A DNA stretch of 43,552 bases from an uncultured Prevotellaceae bacterium (GCA_902786565.1 CADACW010000001.1:119151-162702); one strand, 5' to 3'. Counted from the first letter of the stretch, positions 8,464 through 17,453 are shown. Made by a program: numbers and translations. The notes: generated from the sequence alone by a model not told the origin.

Positions 8464-9018
8464 TTATTTAGAAGTCTCGGCATTGAGCATCTCCACCACC
8501 TCGCGGTTGATGTCGACGCTGAGGTCGGTGTCGATGAAGGGGCAGGCATTGGAGTCGGTGTTGACCACGAGGGTGAGTGCATACTTCTTAGCCACCTTGG
8601 CGATGGCCTCCTTGAGCTGCTTGCGCAGCGGTGCCATGGCCTCCTGCTCGGCCTTGCGCAGGTCGGCGCGGCCCTTCTTCTTGAAGTCGATGTTCTGCTG
8701 CAGGAGCTGCTGCAACTCGTTCTGCCGTTTGAGCAGGATGGTGCGCGGGAAGTCCTTCATGCCTTCAAGGAAAGCCTCGTACTTCTGGTTGAACTCCTTC
8801 TCTGTGCGCTGCAGTTCCTGGTCGTAGGCCTCCCTGAGCTGCTGCATGTGCTGCTTGACGATGGCCTGCTGTGGCATGGTGGCCAGAGCCGAGTCGTAGC
8901 TCACGTAGCCAATGCACACTGTTGGCTGGTGGTGCTGAGGCTGCGTGTTGTCCTGTGCCTCCTGTGCTGCCATAGGCAGCGCCAGGAGGAGGGTAAAGAG
9001 TAGTAACAGATGCTTCAT
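8464..9018 (-). CDS. OmpH/Skp-family periplasmic chaperone, paralogue 3
   Basis: 184 aa with a signal peptide (MKHLLLLFTLLLALPMAAQ). After a short start (CIGYVSYDSALATMP) there is a long charged helical region, about residues 55-135, rich in K/E/Q with FNQKYEAFLEGMKDFPRTILLKRQNELQQLLQQN. This is the Skp/OmpH pattern of a small beta core with coiled-coil tentacles. These proteins hold unfolded outer-membrane proteins in the periplasm. It is the third of three consecutive skp-like genes downstream of bamA and ends 11 nt before murI. The C-terminus (STDSNACPFIDTDLSVDINREVVEML) resembles that of paralogue 2. Confidence 0.9.
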   Translation of the reverse strand: MKHLLLLFTLLLALPMAAQEAQDNTQPQHHQPTVCIGYVSYDSALATMPQQAIVKQHMQQLREAYDQELQRTEKEFNQKYEAFLEGMKDFPRTILLKRQNELQQLLQQNIDFKKKGRADLRKAEQEAMAPLRKQLKEAIAKVAKKYALTLVVNTDSNACPFIDTDLSVDINREVVEMLNAETSK

Positions 9019-9024
9019 AACGGT

Positions 9025-9528
9025 TTACTTCAATCCGAGTCTTGTCTTCACTTGGGCAGTAACGTCGGTAGAGAGCGTGGTGCTGATGTAAGGGATGCCG
9101 GCGCCCGTCTCCATGATGTAGACGAATCCGCCTTCCTGTCCGATAGCCTTGATAGCGTCAACCACCTTTGTGGTGATGGCAGCCATCTTCTCCTGCTGTG
9201 CCTTTGCCAGTGCCTGCTGGTTGTCCTGATAGGTCTGCTGGATGCGCTGGTAGAGGTCCTGCAACTCCTGGTTGCGGCGCTGCTTGATATTCTCAGGCAG
9301 GGTGGCCTCTTCCTTCTCAAAGGCTTCGCCTTTCTTCTGGAGCTCTTCCTGCATCTGCTTCAGGTCGGCCTCATACTGCTGTGTCAGCTTTTCTATTTCG
9401 GCCTTGGCGGTGTTGAACTCAGGCATGGCCTGGATGATTTCCTGTGAGTTCACGTGACCGAATTTCTGTGCGGAGACGGTGACGAAACCGCAGATTGCGC
9501 AGATAGCGCAGATGATAATCTTTTTCAT
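9025..9528 (-). CDS. OmpH/Skp-family periplasmic chaperone, paralogue 2
   Basis: 167 aa, signal peptide MKKIIICAICAICGFVTVSA, then QKFGHVNSQEIIQAMPEF, the usual beginning of the OmpH domain, and a coiled coil from about residue 40 to 120 (IEKLTQQYEADLKQMQEEL...). It ends with ISTTLSTDVTAQVKTRLGLK. It is the most canonical of the three copies. Six nt separate it from the downstream paralogue. The repeated CAICAICG in the signal peptide comes from a tandem nucleotide repeat. Confidence 0.93.
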   Translation of the reverse strand: MKKIIICAICAICGFVTVSAQKFGHVNSQEIIQAMPEFNTAKAEIEKLTQQYEADLKQMQEELQKKGEAFEKEEATLPENIKQRRNQELQDLYQRIQQTYQDNQQALAKAQQEKMAAITTKVVDAIKAIGQEGGFVYIMETGAGIPYISTTLSTDVTAQVKTRLGLK

Positions 9529-9559
9529 TGTTTTGTTTGGTTTTATTTTTTAGTGATTA

Positions 9560-9575
9560 TTTTTTTTGGGGGGGG
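9560..9575. repeat. T8G8 homopolymer pair
   Basis: Eight T followed by eight G on the plus strand, in the 63-nt gap between two skp genes. Such tracts are prone to slippage, but this one is not in a coding region. Confidence 0.9.
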
Positions 9576-9591
9576 ACAGGGACGTGAGGGC

Positions 9592-10134
9592 TCAGATGGC
9601 GTAGCCAAGCTTGCGGAGCACCTCGTCGCTGATGTCAATCTTCGGGCTGCCGAAGATGATGCCTGTGTCGCTGGCACGGTCGAGTATGAGCTGATAGCCT
9701 CGCTGCTCTGCCACATCCTTGATGGCATTGTAGATTTCGTCCTGGATGGGCGTCATCAGTGCCGTGCGCTTCTTGAAGAGTTCGCCCTCTGGTCCGAAGT
9801 ATTTGCGTTTCAGGTCGCTGGCGCTCTTCTCCTTCTGCATGATGGCGTCCTGCCGGTCCTTCTTCTGCTCTGCCGAGAGGAACACCACCTCGTTCTGGTA
9901 GTTCTTGTACATGGTCTGTGCCTCTGTGGTGAGTGCATCGACCTCTGCCTGCCACTTCTTCGACACCTGTGACAGCTGTTCGTTGGCGCGCTCGTATGCA
10001 GGGATGTTCTTGAAGACATAATCCATATCGATAAGTGCAAACTTCTGAGCGTTGCAAGTGAGAAGTGACAAGTGGCAAGTGACAAGCAGTGCCACCACTT
10101 TCATCATCGTTCTAAATGTGTTGTTCATAATCAT
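9592..10134 (-). CDS. skp: OmpH/Skp-family periplasmic chaperone, paralogue 1
   Basis: 180 aa. It has a signal peptide (hydrophobic stretch around residues 11-27, cleavage near CNAQ), then KFALIDMDYVFKNIPAYERANEQL, the standard OmpH beginning. A charged coiled coil spans about residues 45-125, and a C-terminal strand region (YQLILDRASDTGIIFGSPKIDISDEVL) is typical of Skp-like proteins placed after bamA in Bacteroidetes. It starts 21 nt after bamA, so it is co-transcribed with it. The signal peptide is partly encoded by five tandem copies of a 7-nt unit (10054-10086). The start could be M1 or M3; both are ATG. Confidence 0.94.
   Translation of the reverse strand: MIMNNTFRTMMKVVALLVTCHLSLLTCNAQKFALIDMDYVFKNIPAYERANEQLSQVSKKWQAEVDALTTEAQTMYKNYQNEVVFLSAEQKKDRQDAIMQKEKSASDLKRKYFGPEGELFKKRTALMTPIQDEIYNAIKDVAEQRGYQLILDRASDTGIIFGSPKIDISDEVLRKLGYAI
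10054..10086 (-). repeat. 7-nt repeat array inside the skp signal peptide
   Basis: On the minus strand there are five near-identical consecutive units of consensus CACTTGY (one reads CACTTCT). They fill the codons for the signal peptide's hydrophobic end. As 7 is not a multiple of 3, the unit is read in all three frames in turn, giving a L/T/C/H/S mix. Confidence 0.85.
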
Positions 10135-10155
10135 TTTGTATTAGTTAGAAAAATA

Positions 10156-12885
10156 TCAGAATTCCTGTCCGAGCACGAAGTGGAACTGGCTTCCGCCCTT
10201 CCGCAGTCCGCTGTTGCCCTGATAGACCTTGTCGAAGCCGTAGGCCCAGTCGATACCCATCAGTCCGACCATCGGCAGGAAGATGCGCACGCCCACACCA
10301 GCCGAGCGCTTCATGTCGAAGGGGTTGAAGTCGCGTGTCTTGTACCAGGCGTTACCACCCTCCAGGAATCCGAGTCCGTAGATTGTGGTGTTGCCCAGCA
10401 TGAAGGGGTAGCGCAGCTCCAGCGTGAAGCGGTCGTAGGCATAGGCATCGTAGCCGCTGTACCGGCTGCCTGTCCACTCGCCGCCCACATAGTAGGCCGA
10501 GCCTGAGATAGAGCCGTTCTCATAGCCTCTGAGTCCGATGGTCTCCTCGGCATAGCTGGTGCTGTAGCCGCTCATGCCGTCGCCACCCACATAGAAGGTC
10601 TCGAAGGGCGAGCGCTTGTGCTTGTTGTAGGAGCCCAGCAATCCGAACTCGATTCTGGTCATCAGCACGAAGCACTTCTGTGCGCTGGAGAGTGCGGTGA
10701 AGGTGCGGCTCTTGAACTTCCACTTGTGATACTCCACCCACTTGTATTTCTCTGCCTGCTCGTTCTGCCAGCGGCTGTAGTCTTCGGTGTAGGTCTTCTG
10801 TGTGGCCAGGTTCTTGTAGTCCTTTCCGTCGAAGAGCGACCAGGGCGGCGTGAGTGTCACCGATGCCGAGAACTCCGAGCCGTGACGCGGGAAGAGGGGG
10901 TTGTCGGTCGATGTGCGCGTCAGCGAGAGCGAGAGGCTGATGTTGTTGGAGTTGCCGTTTGAGATGAGGAAGTACTGCCAGTCCTTCAGCATATAGCGCT
11001 GGTAGGCCAGTGTGGCCGAGAGCTGGAAGTAGTCGTCTGGCCAGCGCAGGCGCTTGCCCCACCCTACCGAAATGCCGAGCAGGTTGACATATTTGTCGTC
11101 GTCAAGATAGCTCTCATAGTTGTTGTAGTAGCCGTTGGTCATGGTGCCATAGCCTGAGTAGAGATAGCTCAACGAGTTCATGTAGGCCGAGTTGTAGTAG
11201 TTGCTCGACACGTCGCTCTGGTGCGAGAAGTATGCACCCACGTTGAGGGCGTTGGGTCGCTTGCCTCCGAACCATCCTGTGCTGTAGTTGGTTGAGAACG
11301 ATGCATAGTATCGACCGTTGGTCTGGGCATTGATGCCTATCTGCTCGCCGTCGCCCGAAGGCAAGAATCCACGGTGCAGCTTGTTCTTGCCGAGCAGGTT
11401 GCGCAGCGAGAAGTTGTTGAACTTGATGCCAGCGCGCAGTATGATGCCCGTCTGTCCCCAACCCATCGAGAGCTCCAGCTGGTCGTTGCTCTTCTGCTCC
11501 AGCATCCAGTTGATGTCTACGGTGCCGTCGTCGTAGTTGGGCTTCACGTCGGGGTTGATGGTCTCTGCGTCGAAGTATCCCATGGCAGCAATCTCACGTG
11601 CCGAGCGCATCAGTGCCTCTTTCGAGAAGAGGTCGCCGGGCTTGGTGCGCAGTTCGCGTCGCACCACCTCCTCGTAGAGTCGGTCGTTGCCGAAGATTTT
11701 CACATTGTTGAGGTGTGCCTGCGGACCTTCGGATATGCGTATCTCCAGGTCGATGCTGTCGCCCACGATGTTCACCTCGGTGGGTTCAATCTGCGAGAAG
11801 ACGTAACCGTTGTTATAATAATAGTCGTGCACGCCGTCCTCGTCCTGCAGCAGACGCTTGTTGAGCAGTTTCTGGTTGTAGACGTCGCCATGCTCCATTC
11901 CGAGCAGACGGTTCAGGTAGTCGGTGTTGGCCACGGTATTGCCCACCCAGTTGACGTTTCTGAGATAGTACTTGTCGCCCTCCTCCACTTTGACGTAGAC
12001 GTTGACGTGTTTCTCGTCGACACTCCACACCGAGTCTTCCAGGATGGTGGCGTCGCGGAATCCCAGTTCGTTATATTTCTCTATCAGCTGCTGCTTGGCC
12101 TCCTCGTAGCGTTCGGGAGTGAATTTCTTGGCTTTGAGGAACGAGCGCAGTTTGCCTGCCTCGTGTATTTTTCCGAAGGCACCCTTTGAAATGATGTTGC
12201 CCTTGATTTTGGCGTCGCTCACCTTGTCGTTGCCGTCGAAGATGATTTGGCGCACCTTCATCTTGTCCTTCTTGTCAATCATGACGTCGAGCACCACCTG
12301 GTTCTTTCCCGTCACGTCGTCGCTCTGCCTGATGTCAATCTCGGCGTTATGGTAGCCCTTGTCGTCGAAATACTTCTTGGCCAGTATCTTTGCGCGGTCA
12401 ATGATGTTCTTTGTCAGACTGTTGCCCTTTGCCATGCCCAGTTTGCTCTCCAGGTCTTCGCGCTCGCTTTTCTTCACGCCATAGTAGCGTATGTCGGTGA
12501 TGCGGGGGCGCAGCTTGAGGTTGATGCCCAGATACACCTTTGAGCCGATGATGGAGTCAGCCGTGATGGACACGTCGCTGAACAGTCCGTGCTTCCAGTA
12601 GCGCTTCACGGCCTCGGTGATTTCGCTTCCGGGCACATCCACCATCTGTCCCACGCTGAGTCCGGAGAGGTTGATGAGCACATAGTCTTCGTAGCCCTCG
12701 ACGCCCCTCACGTTGATGCCGCCGATTTCGCACTGGCGCGGCGTACCGGCGTAGCTGATGTCGGTTTGCGCCAGACACATTGAAGATTGAAAATTGAATA
12801 TTGAATATTGCAGGGCAATGCCAAGCAATAGCAATTTCAAATTCAGGCTCCTCAATCTGTTATAAAAAACATTCATTATCTTCAA
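10156..12885 (-). CDS. bamA: Outer membrane protein assembly factor BamA
   Basis: 909-aa Omp85 protein that inserts beta-barrel proteins into the outer membrane. A signal peptide (about residues 1-40, end CLAQ) is followed by about five POTRA domains up to roughly residue 480 (for example INVRGVEGYEDYVLINLSGL and VRQIIFDGNDKVSDAKIKGN). A C-terminal 16-strand barrel contains FYVGGDGMSGY and ETIGLRGYE, the lid-loop RGYE motif of the family. The chain ends in aromatic FHFVLGQEF, the beta signal for its own assembly. It lies between uppS (7 nt upstream) and skp, the normal Bacteroidetes arrangement. The signal peptide is interrupted by a 7-nt repeat array (12779-12813), so its end is unusually polar (IFNFQSSM). 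M1 or M4 may be the start. Confidence 0.97.
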   Translation of the reverse strand: MKIMNVFYNRLRSLNLKLLLLGIALQYSIFNFQSSMCLAQTDISYAGTPRQCEIGGINVRGVEGYEDYVLINLSGLSVGQMVDVPGSEITEAVKRYWKHGLFSDVSITADSIIGSKVYLGINLKLRPRITDIRYYGVKKSEREDLESKLGMAKGNSLTKNIIDRAKILAKKYFDDKGYHNAEIDIRQSDDVTGKNQVVLDVMIDKKDKMKVRQIIFDGNDKVSDAKIKGNIISKGAFGKIHEAGKLRSFLKAKKFTPERYEEAKQQLIEKYNELGFRDATILEDSVWSVDEKHVNVYVKVEEGDKYYLRNVNWVGNTVANTDYLNRLLGMEHGDVYNQKLLNKRLLQDEDGVHDYYYNNGYVFSQIEPTEVNIVGDSIDLEIRISEGPQAHLNNVKIFGNDRLYEEVVRRELRTKPGDLFSKEALMRSAREIAAMGYFDAETINPDVKPNYDDGTVDINWMLEQKSNDQLELSMGWGQTGIILRAGIKFNNFSLRNLLGKNKLHRGFLPSGDGEQIGINAQTNGRYYASFSTNYSTGWFGGKRPNALNVGAYFSHQSDVSSNYYNSAYMNSLSYLYSGYGTMTNGYYNNYESYLDDDKYVNLLGISVGWGKRLRWPDDYFQLSATLAYQRYMLKDWQYFLISNGNSNNISLSLSLTRTSTDNPLFPRHGSEFSASVTLTPPWSLFDGKDYKNLATQKTYTEDYSRWQNEQAEKYKWVEYHKWKFKSRTFTALSSAQKCFVLMTRIEFGLLGSYNKHKRSPFETFYVGGDGMSGYSTSYAEETIGLRGYENGSISGSAYYVGGEWTGSRYSGYDAYAYDRFTLELRYPFMLGNTTIYGLGFLEGGNAWYKTRDFNPFDMKRSAGVGVRIFLPMVGLMGIDWAYGFDKVYQGNSGLRKGGSQFHFVLGQEF
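12779..12813 (+). repeat. 7-nt repeat array in the bamA signal peptide
   Basis: Five consecutive heptamers of consensus ATTGAAN on the plus strand, the last diverged. On the coding (minus) strand they encode the end of the BamA signal peptide, LQYSIFNFQSSM. Confidence 0.85.
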
Positions 12886-12892
12886 TCAATTT

Positions 12893-13627
<735 letters not shown>

Positions 13628-13660
13628 AGCTCACATATATTATTATCAGTCTTCGTTGTT

Positions 13661-14404
13661 TCAGTCTTCATCGTTCATGCAGGTCTTGCAGCGGGCCCAC
13701 AGGTCGTAGGTGAGCGACACCTGCAGGGTGGTGAAGCAGTCGGTGTTCTTGAACATGCCGGTGCTCTTGATGCCGTATGGGTCGGCAATGCCGTCCAGCC
13801 TGTCGCTGCCTGTGATGTGCATCAGCAACTCTGCTGTGAGGTTGAGCCGCTGTGCCAGTTTGTATTTCACGCCCACGCCGATGGGCACCTGAAAGCCCAC
13901 TGCCGACGTGCCGTCAGGCTTGGCGAAGGCCAGTCCGGCACCGATGGCGATGAATGGCGTTATCGGCTTTGCCCCGAAATACTCGCGCCCTGTGCCGAAG
14001 GGCCAGAAGTTATACTCGAAGCACACGTTGAAGTCGACCAGGCTGGACGAGAACGTGACCACGCTGTCGGTGAGTGCCGGGTACCATGTCTCCGCATTGG
14101 CCGACGACCCCTTCAGCTGTCCGTAGTTCAGTACGGCCGCCCACGCCATCCTGGGGTTCAGCTTGTATTTGGCCACTGCCCCGCCCATGGGCTGTATATT
14201 CTTGAGCAGACTGCCGCTGAAGTCGCCCTGATAGCTCATCAGCCCCACACCGCCGCCCAGCTCCAGCCGGTATTCGGGCTGGTCCTGGGCCAGACAGTCG
14301 AGAAGGGGGAGGTGGAGTGTGAACAGTAGTATCACCATCCGCACGACCCTCACGGCAGCGTCTGCGCCACTTCTTCCCTGCCTATTCCGAAGCACGACCA
14401 TCAT
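13661..14404 (-). CDS. DUF6089-like secreted/outer-membrane beta protein
   Basis: 247 aa. The mature part (from about residue 45) begins EYRLELGGGVGLMSYQGDFSGSLL. It continues with alternating hydrophobic strands (YKLNPRMAWAAVLNYGQLKG, FEYNFWPFG, TPFIAIGAGLAFAKP, GVGVKYKLAQRLNLTAELLMH). This is the pattern of a small eight-stranded outer-membrane barrel and matches the family annotated as DUF6089, which sits upstream of uppS-bamA in many Bacteroidales. The annotated N-terminus has 22 residues before the hydrophobic VRMVILLFTLHLPLLDCLAQ. Translation may really begin at the internal ATG at 14338, or the protein has an unusually long n-region. Its role is not established; the location suggests outer-membrane biogenesis. 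Confidence 0.85.
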   Translation of the reverse strand: MMVVLRNRQGRSGADAAVRVVRMVILLFTLHLPLLDCLAQDQPEYRLELGGGVGLMSYQGDFSGSLLKNIQPMGGAVAKYKLNPRMAWAAVLNYGQLKGSSANAETWYPALTDSVVTFSSSLVDFNVCFEYNFWPFGTGREYFGAKPITPFIAIGAGLAFAKPDGTSAVGFQVPIGVGVKYKLAQRLNLTAELLMHITGSDRLDGIADPYGIKSTGMFKNTDCFTTLQVSLTYDLWARCKTCMNDED

Positions 14405-14420
14405 TTTTCTTCCACGTTGC

Positions 14421-15737
14421 TTACCACAGCTGTCCGAGCCACACCTGTCCGGCGTCGGTCACCAGCCACATCCGGCCGTCGCCGTCGCTGCACAAGGCCA
14501 CCTGCGTGCCCTTCAGTGCGGCGGGCAGGGCGTAGGCGCCGTTCTTCTTCCAGGTGATGCCCTGGTCACGCGACTGGAGCACCTCCAGCCGGCTGCCCAC
14601 GGCGAACACCGAGCCTTTGTAGTAGGCCATTGAGAGGCTCTCCTGGCTGGGCAGGGGGTAGCGGTTGGCACCGTCCAGGGGCATATAGACCCAGCGGCCT
14701 TCCGTCTTGTCTGTCTGTGCCGAGTAGCGGCTTATCTTGCGCCACAGCACGGTATTGTCGCTGCCCGGGCTCTGTCCGGCCAGCAGCACGTAGTCCATCG
14801 AGTCGGCGGGGGCGTAGGGCCAGCTCACCAGCGTCAGCTCTTTGGTGGGCAGCAGACTGGCATCGCTGTCCAGCTGCTCGTCACGCCAGTTCAGCCCGAC
14901 GCCGTCGGTGCACACCTTCAGCCGTCCGTCGGTGCCGAGGGCGAATATCTCGTGGTCGGTGGCACCTATCAGCGTGGCCAGGCCGGGGGCCTCGGTGCCG
15001 GGCAGTTTCTCCCATGGCCATTCGTGGGTGGGGGGTATGTATAGCTGGCCGCCCTGGCCGTCTTTCCCCAGATAGCTGTGCTCCACCCGGCCGTCGTCGC
15101 CTATGCGCATGGCCATCACGTCGTAGATGGTGCTGCCTAAAATCACGGTTCCACGGTCTAACATCAGCGCCGTGTCCAGACAGGTCACGAGCCGCTTGTC
15201 GGCCCATCCCTTCAGCTCGTCAGTCTCACCCAGCATGAGCCAATGGAAGTTGACGCCCGTGGTCTCGCTGGCGGTGAGCGTCATCGTGTAGTCGCGATAG
15301 GTCCTGCCGCTGCTGGAATAGACGCGCAGAGTGCGGGGAATAGAGAAGTCGAGAGAGTCGGTGGTGCCGATATACGAGAGGGTGTCGCTGGTTGGCGACT
15401 TGATGAGGGCCAAGCCCCCGTTCTTCGTCGACAGCGTACTGATCACCACGTGCTCCAGATCGGTGCCCAAAGGCAGTTCCGTCTGGTTGTAAATCTTGCG
15501 CCCTATATGGTCGATGGTCATCTTGTAGGCCGAGCCGACGAGGGTGGTCTTGATGATGGTGTCGTTGCCGGTAACCGACGAGTAGGTGTAGGTATAGCGG
15601 TTGAGCGTTCCCAGCGTGACGGCGGTGATGGCCGTGTCCTCATAGAGGGTCACGTCGCTCTCGTCGCTGTTCAGGCAGGAGGAGAGCAGGCCGAGGCCAG
15701 CCAGCAACAGGCACAATGCTCCAATGGTATTCTTCAT
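14421..15737 (-). CDS. DUF6242-like lipoprotein
   Basis: 438 aa from the ATG at 15737. An in-frame start 15 codons upstream is possible but lies before the signal peptide and overlaps the promoter box. The N-terminus MKNTIGALCLLLAGLGLLSSC is a lipoprotein signal with Cys21 as the lipidation site. Residues 25-150 form a beta domain (RYTYTYSS..., TDSLDFSIPRTLRVYSSSGRTYRDYTMTL), and the remainder has propeller-like repeats with S/T-W ends, including SRDQGITWKKNGAYALP, a BNR/Asp-box type turn. It resembles proteins annotated as DUF6242. It is the first gene of the envelope operon, 16 nt before the DUF6089-like gene, and probably sits on the periplasmic or outer-membrane surface. Confidence 0.86.
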   Translation of the reverse strand: MKNTIGALCLLLAGLGLLSSCLNSDESDVTLYEDTAITAVTLGTLNRYTYTYSSVTGNDTIIKTTLVGSAYKMTIDHIGRKIYNQTELPLGTDLEHVVISTLSTKNGGLALIKSPTSDTLSYIGTTDSLDFSIPRTLRVYSSSGRTYRDYTMTLTASETTGVNFHWLMLGETDELKGWADKRLVTCLDTALMLDRGTVILGSTIYDVMAMRIGDDGRVEHSYLGKDGQGGQLYIPPTHEWPWEKLPGTEAPGLATLIGATDHEIFALGTDGRLKVCTDGVGLNWRDEQLDSDASLLPTKELTLVSWPYAPADSMDYVLLAGQSPGSDNTVLWRKISRYSAQTDKTEGRWVYMPLDGANRYPLPSQESLSMAYYKGSVFAVGSRLEVLQSRDQGITWKKNGAYALPAALKGTQVALCSDGDGRMWLVTDAGQVWLGQLW

Positions 15738-15759
15738 CCTATTAATAGCTTTTTGGGTG

Positions 15760-15767
15760 CAAATGTA
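15760..15767 (-). promoter_or_regulatory. Likely -7 box of the envelope operon
   Basis: TACATTTG on the minus strand, followed by GCACCC and located 22 nt before the lipoprotein ATG. No TTTG is found at the right distance upstream, so the -33 element is weak or absent. Confidence 0.45.
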
Positions 15768-15880
15768 CGCACAATTCTCCAAAAAACCGCCATTTTGTTG
15801 TTTTAATTAAGTAAAATATATTATTCTTAATTGGTTTTTAAGTTGTTTTTAGGGTTTAAGGGGGTGGTTTTCAGGGGTGA

Positions 15881-16000
15881 GAGGTGAGGGGTGAGAGGTG
15901 AGAGGATAGTTTTTTAGAGGTGAGAGGTGAGGGGTGAGAGGTGAGAGGATAGTTTTTTAGAGGTGACCTCTTACCTCTCACCCCTAATCTCTCACCCCTA
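15881..16000. repeat. Tandem 43-bp direct repeat built from GTGAGAG-type heptamers, with inverted tail
   Basis: Two perfect 43-bp copies (15881-15923 and 15924-15966) consist mainly of heptamers GTGAGAG/GTGAGGG plus a T6 tract. They are followed by the inverse heptamers CTCTCAC/CCCTAAT to 16000, so the region can fold back on itself. It occupies most of the 326-nt gap between the lipoprotein gene and the dGTPase gene, immediately upstream of the dGTPase promoter. Confidence 0.92.
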
Positions 16001-16022
16001 ATATATAAAATAAGGTGTAATA

Positions 16023-16054
16023 TTTGGCCGTTTCGACGGAAATATGTAATTTTG
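16023..16054 (+). promoter_or_regulatory. Promoter of the dGTPase-like gene, near-leaderless
   Basis: TTTG (16023-16026), 20-nt spacer, TAATTTTG (16047-16054). The ATG at 16064 is only 9 nt after the -7 box, leaving an untranslated leader of about 5 nt or less. Confidence 0.8.
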
Positions 16055-16063
16055 CAGCCAGTT

Positions 16064-17383
16064 ATGAACTGGAACCAACTGATATCCAACTGCCGTCTGG
16101 GCCAGGAGCACCGCCACCTGGAGCGCCACGACGACCGCACGGAGTTCAAGCGCGACTACGACCGCCTGATTTTCTCCGCACCCTTCCGCCGCCTGCAGAA
16201 CAAGACACAAGTGTTTCCCCTGCCCGGCAGCGTGTTTGTACACAACCGACTGACCCACTCGCTTGAGGTGGCCAGCGTGGGCATGTCGCTGGGCAACGAC
16301 GTGGCAGCCCATCTGGCCGCCCATACGTCCGACCTGTCGCCCCTCGCCGCCGAAATAGGACAGATAGTGGCCACCGCCTGTCTGGCCCACGACCTGGGCA
16401 ACCCGCCCTTCGGGCACAGCGGCGAGAAGGCCATACAGACCTTCTTCACCGAGGGACCGGGCGACTATCTGCAAGCCAAGGTGAGCGAGAACTTCTGGAC
16501 CGACATCACCCGGTTCGACGGCAATGCCAACGCCTTCCGACTGCTGACCCACAGCTTCAAGGGGCGCCGCGCCGGCGGATTCGCCATGACCTACTCCACG
16601 CTGGCCAGCATTGTGAAATACCCCTTCACGTCGGGCCAGGCCACAAAGAAGAAGTTCGGATTCTTCGCCACCGAGCGCGGCCACTACGAGGCACTGGCAC
16701 AGATGCTGGGCATACCACAGACGGGCACCGACCGATGGGCACGCTACCCGCTGGTCTACCTGGTGGAGGCTGCCGACGACATCTGCTATGAAATCATGGA
16801 CCTGGAGGATGCCTACAAGCTGAAGCTGCTCTCGCTCGAAGAGACATCGGAGCTGATGCTCGGATTCTTCGGCGACGAGGCCCGCCAGCGCATCTGCCAT
16901 CGCATTGACGAAGAGGCGCTGACCGACCCCAACGAGAAGATTCAGTACCTGCGCGCCTGCGTCATAGGCAAACTGGAAAACGAGTGTGTGAAGACCTTCA
17001 TCGACCATGAGGACGAGATTCTGGCGGGCACCTTCCAAGGGTCGCTCATCGACAACATTGCACCCCTGCAGCACGACGCCTACCAGCGCTGTGTGGGCGT
17101 GGCCCGCGAGCGCATCTACCGCAGCCAGCCCGTGCTCGACGTCGAACTGTCTGGTTATCGCATCATGGCCACCCTGATGGAGCTGATGGTCGAGGCCATC
17201 GAGCACCCCAGCCGCTACTACAGCCAGCAACTGCTATGGCGCGTCAGCAGCCAGTACGACATAGAGAACCCCGACCTGGAGGCACGCCTGATGGCCGTCA
17301 TCGACTACATCAGCGGCATGACCGATGTCTATGCCCTCGATGTCTACCAGAAAATATGCGGCATCTCACTCCCCATCGTCTGA
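16064..17383 (+). CDS. dgt: dGTPase-like deoxynucleotide triphosphohydrolase (HD domain)
   Basis: 439 aa from ATG 16064; an upstream TTG in frame overlaps the promoter and is rejected. This family removes tripyrophosphate from dNTPs, controlling dNTP pools and sometimes restricting phages. HD-domain ligands are visible: RTEFKRDYDRLIFSAPFRRLQNKTQVFP, NRLTHSLEVASVG (first His), CLAHDLGNPPFGHSGE (His-Asp), then EAADDICYEIMDLEDA (Asp). The order matches Dgt/SAMHD1-type enzymes and the length is normal. It is a single gene with its own promoter; the 355-nt downstream gap contains unusual palindromes. Confidence 0.93.
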   Translation: MNWNQLISNCRLGQEHRHLERHDDRTEFKRDYDRLIFSAPFRRLQNKTQVFPLPGSVFVHNRLTHSLEVASVGMSLGNDVAAHLAAHTSDLSPLAAEIGQIVATACLAHDLGNPPFGHSGEKAIQTFFTEGPGDYLQAKVSENFWTDITRFDGNANAFRLLTHSFKGRRAGGFAMTYSTLASIVKYPFTSGQATKKKFGFFATERGHYEALAQMLGIPQTGTDRWARYPLVYLVEAADDICYEIMDLEDAYKLKLLSLEETSELMLGFFGDEARQRICHRIDEEALTDPNEKIQYLRACVIGKLENECVKTFIDHEDEILAGTFQGSLIDNIAPLQHDAYQRCVGVARERIYRSQPVLDVELSGYRIMATLMELMVEAIEHPSRYYSQQLLWRVSSQYDIENPDLEARLMAVIDYISGMTDVYALDVYQKICGISLPIV

Positions 17384-17431
17384 GTCTGCATCTGCCTGGG
17401 CAAATGTCATAAAAAAAGAAAGCCCTGCTGA

Positions 17432-17450
17432 TGGGGGCATTTTACCCCCC
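17432..17450 (+). terminator. Short G/C hairpin after the dGTPase gene
   Basis: GGGGG (17433-17437) pairs with CCCCC around CATTTTA. It lies 50 nt after the stop, with no T run afterwards. A weak terminator, or part of the palindrome cluster that follows. Confidence 0.4.
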
Positions 17451-17453
17451 TTA

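Noticed and set aside
7769-8827. 352-codon plus-strand frame over murI and skp
   Set aside because: Spans two real minus-strand genes and has shadow-type composition.
11374-12189. 271-codon plus-strand frame inside bamA
   Set aside because: Antisense shadow; Val/His/Leu-rich composition without motifs, fully inside bamA.
15738-15782. Upstream start for the DUF6242-like protein
   Set aside because: It would put 15 residues before a standard lipoprotein signal peptide and lies on the -7 box.
15881-16000. Possible CRISPR array
   Set aside because: Copies are directly adjacent with no unique spacers, and the unit is made of 7-nt low-complexity repeats; no cas genes nearby.
15998-17230. 410-codon minus-strand frame
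   Set aside because: Antisense shadow of the dGTPase gene, whose HD motifs are clear.
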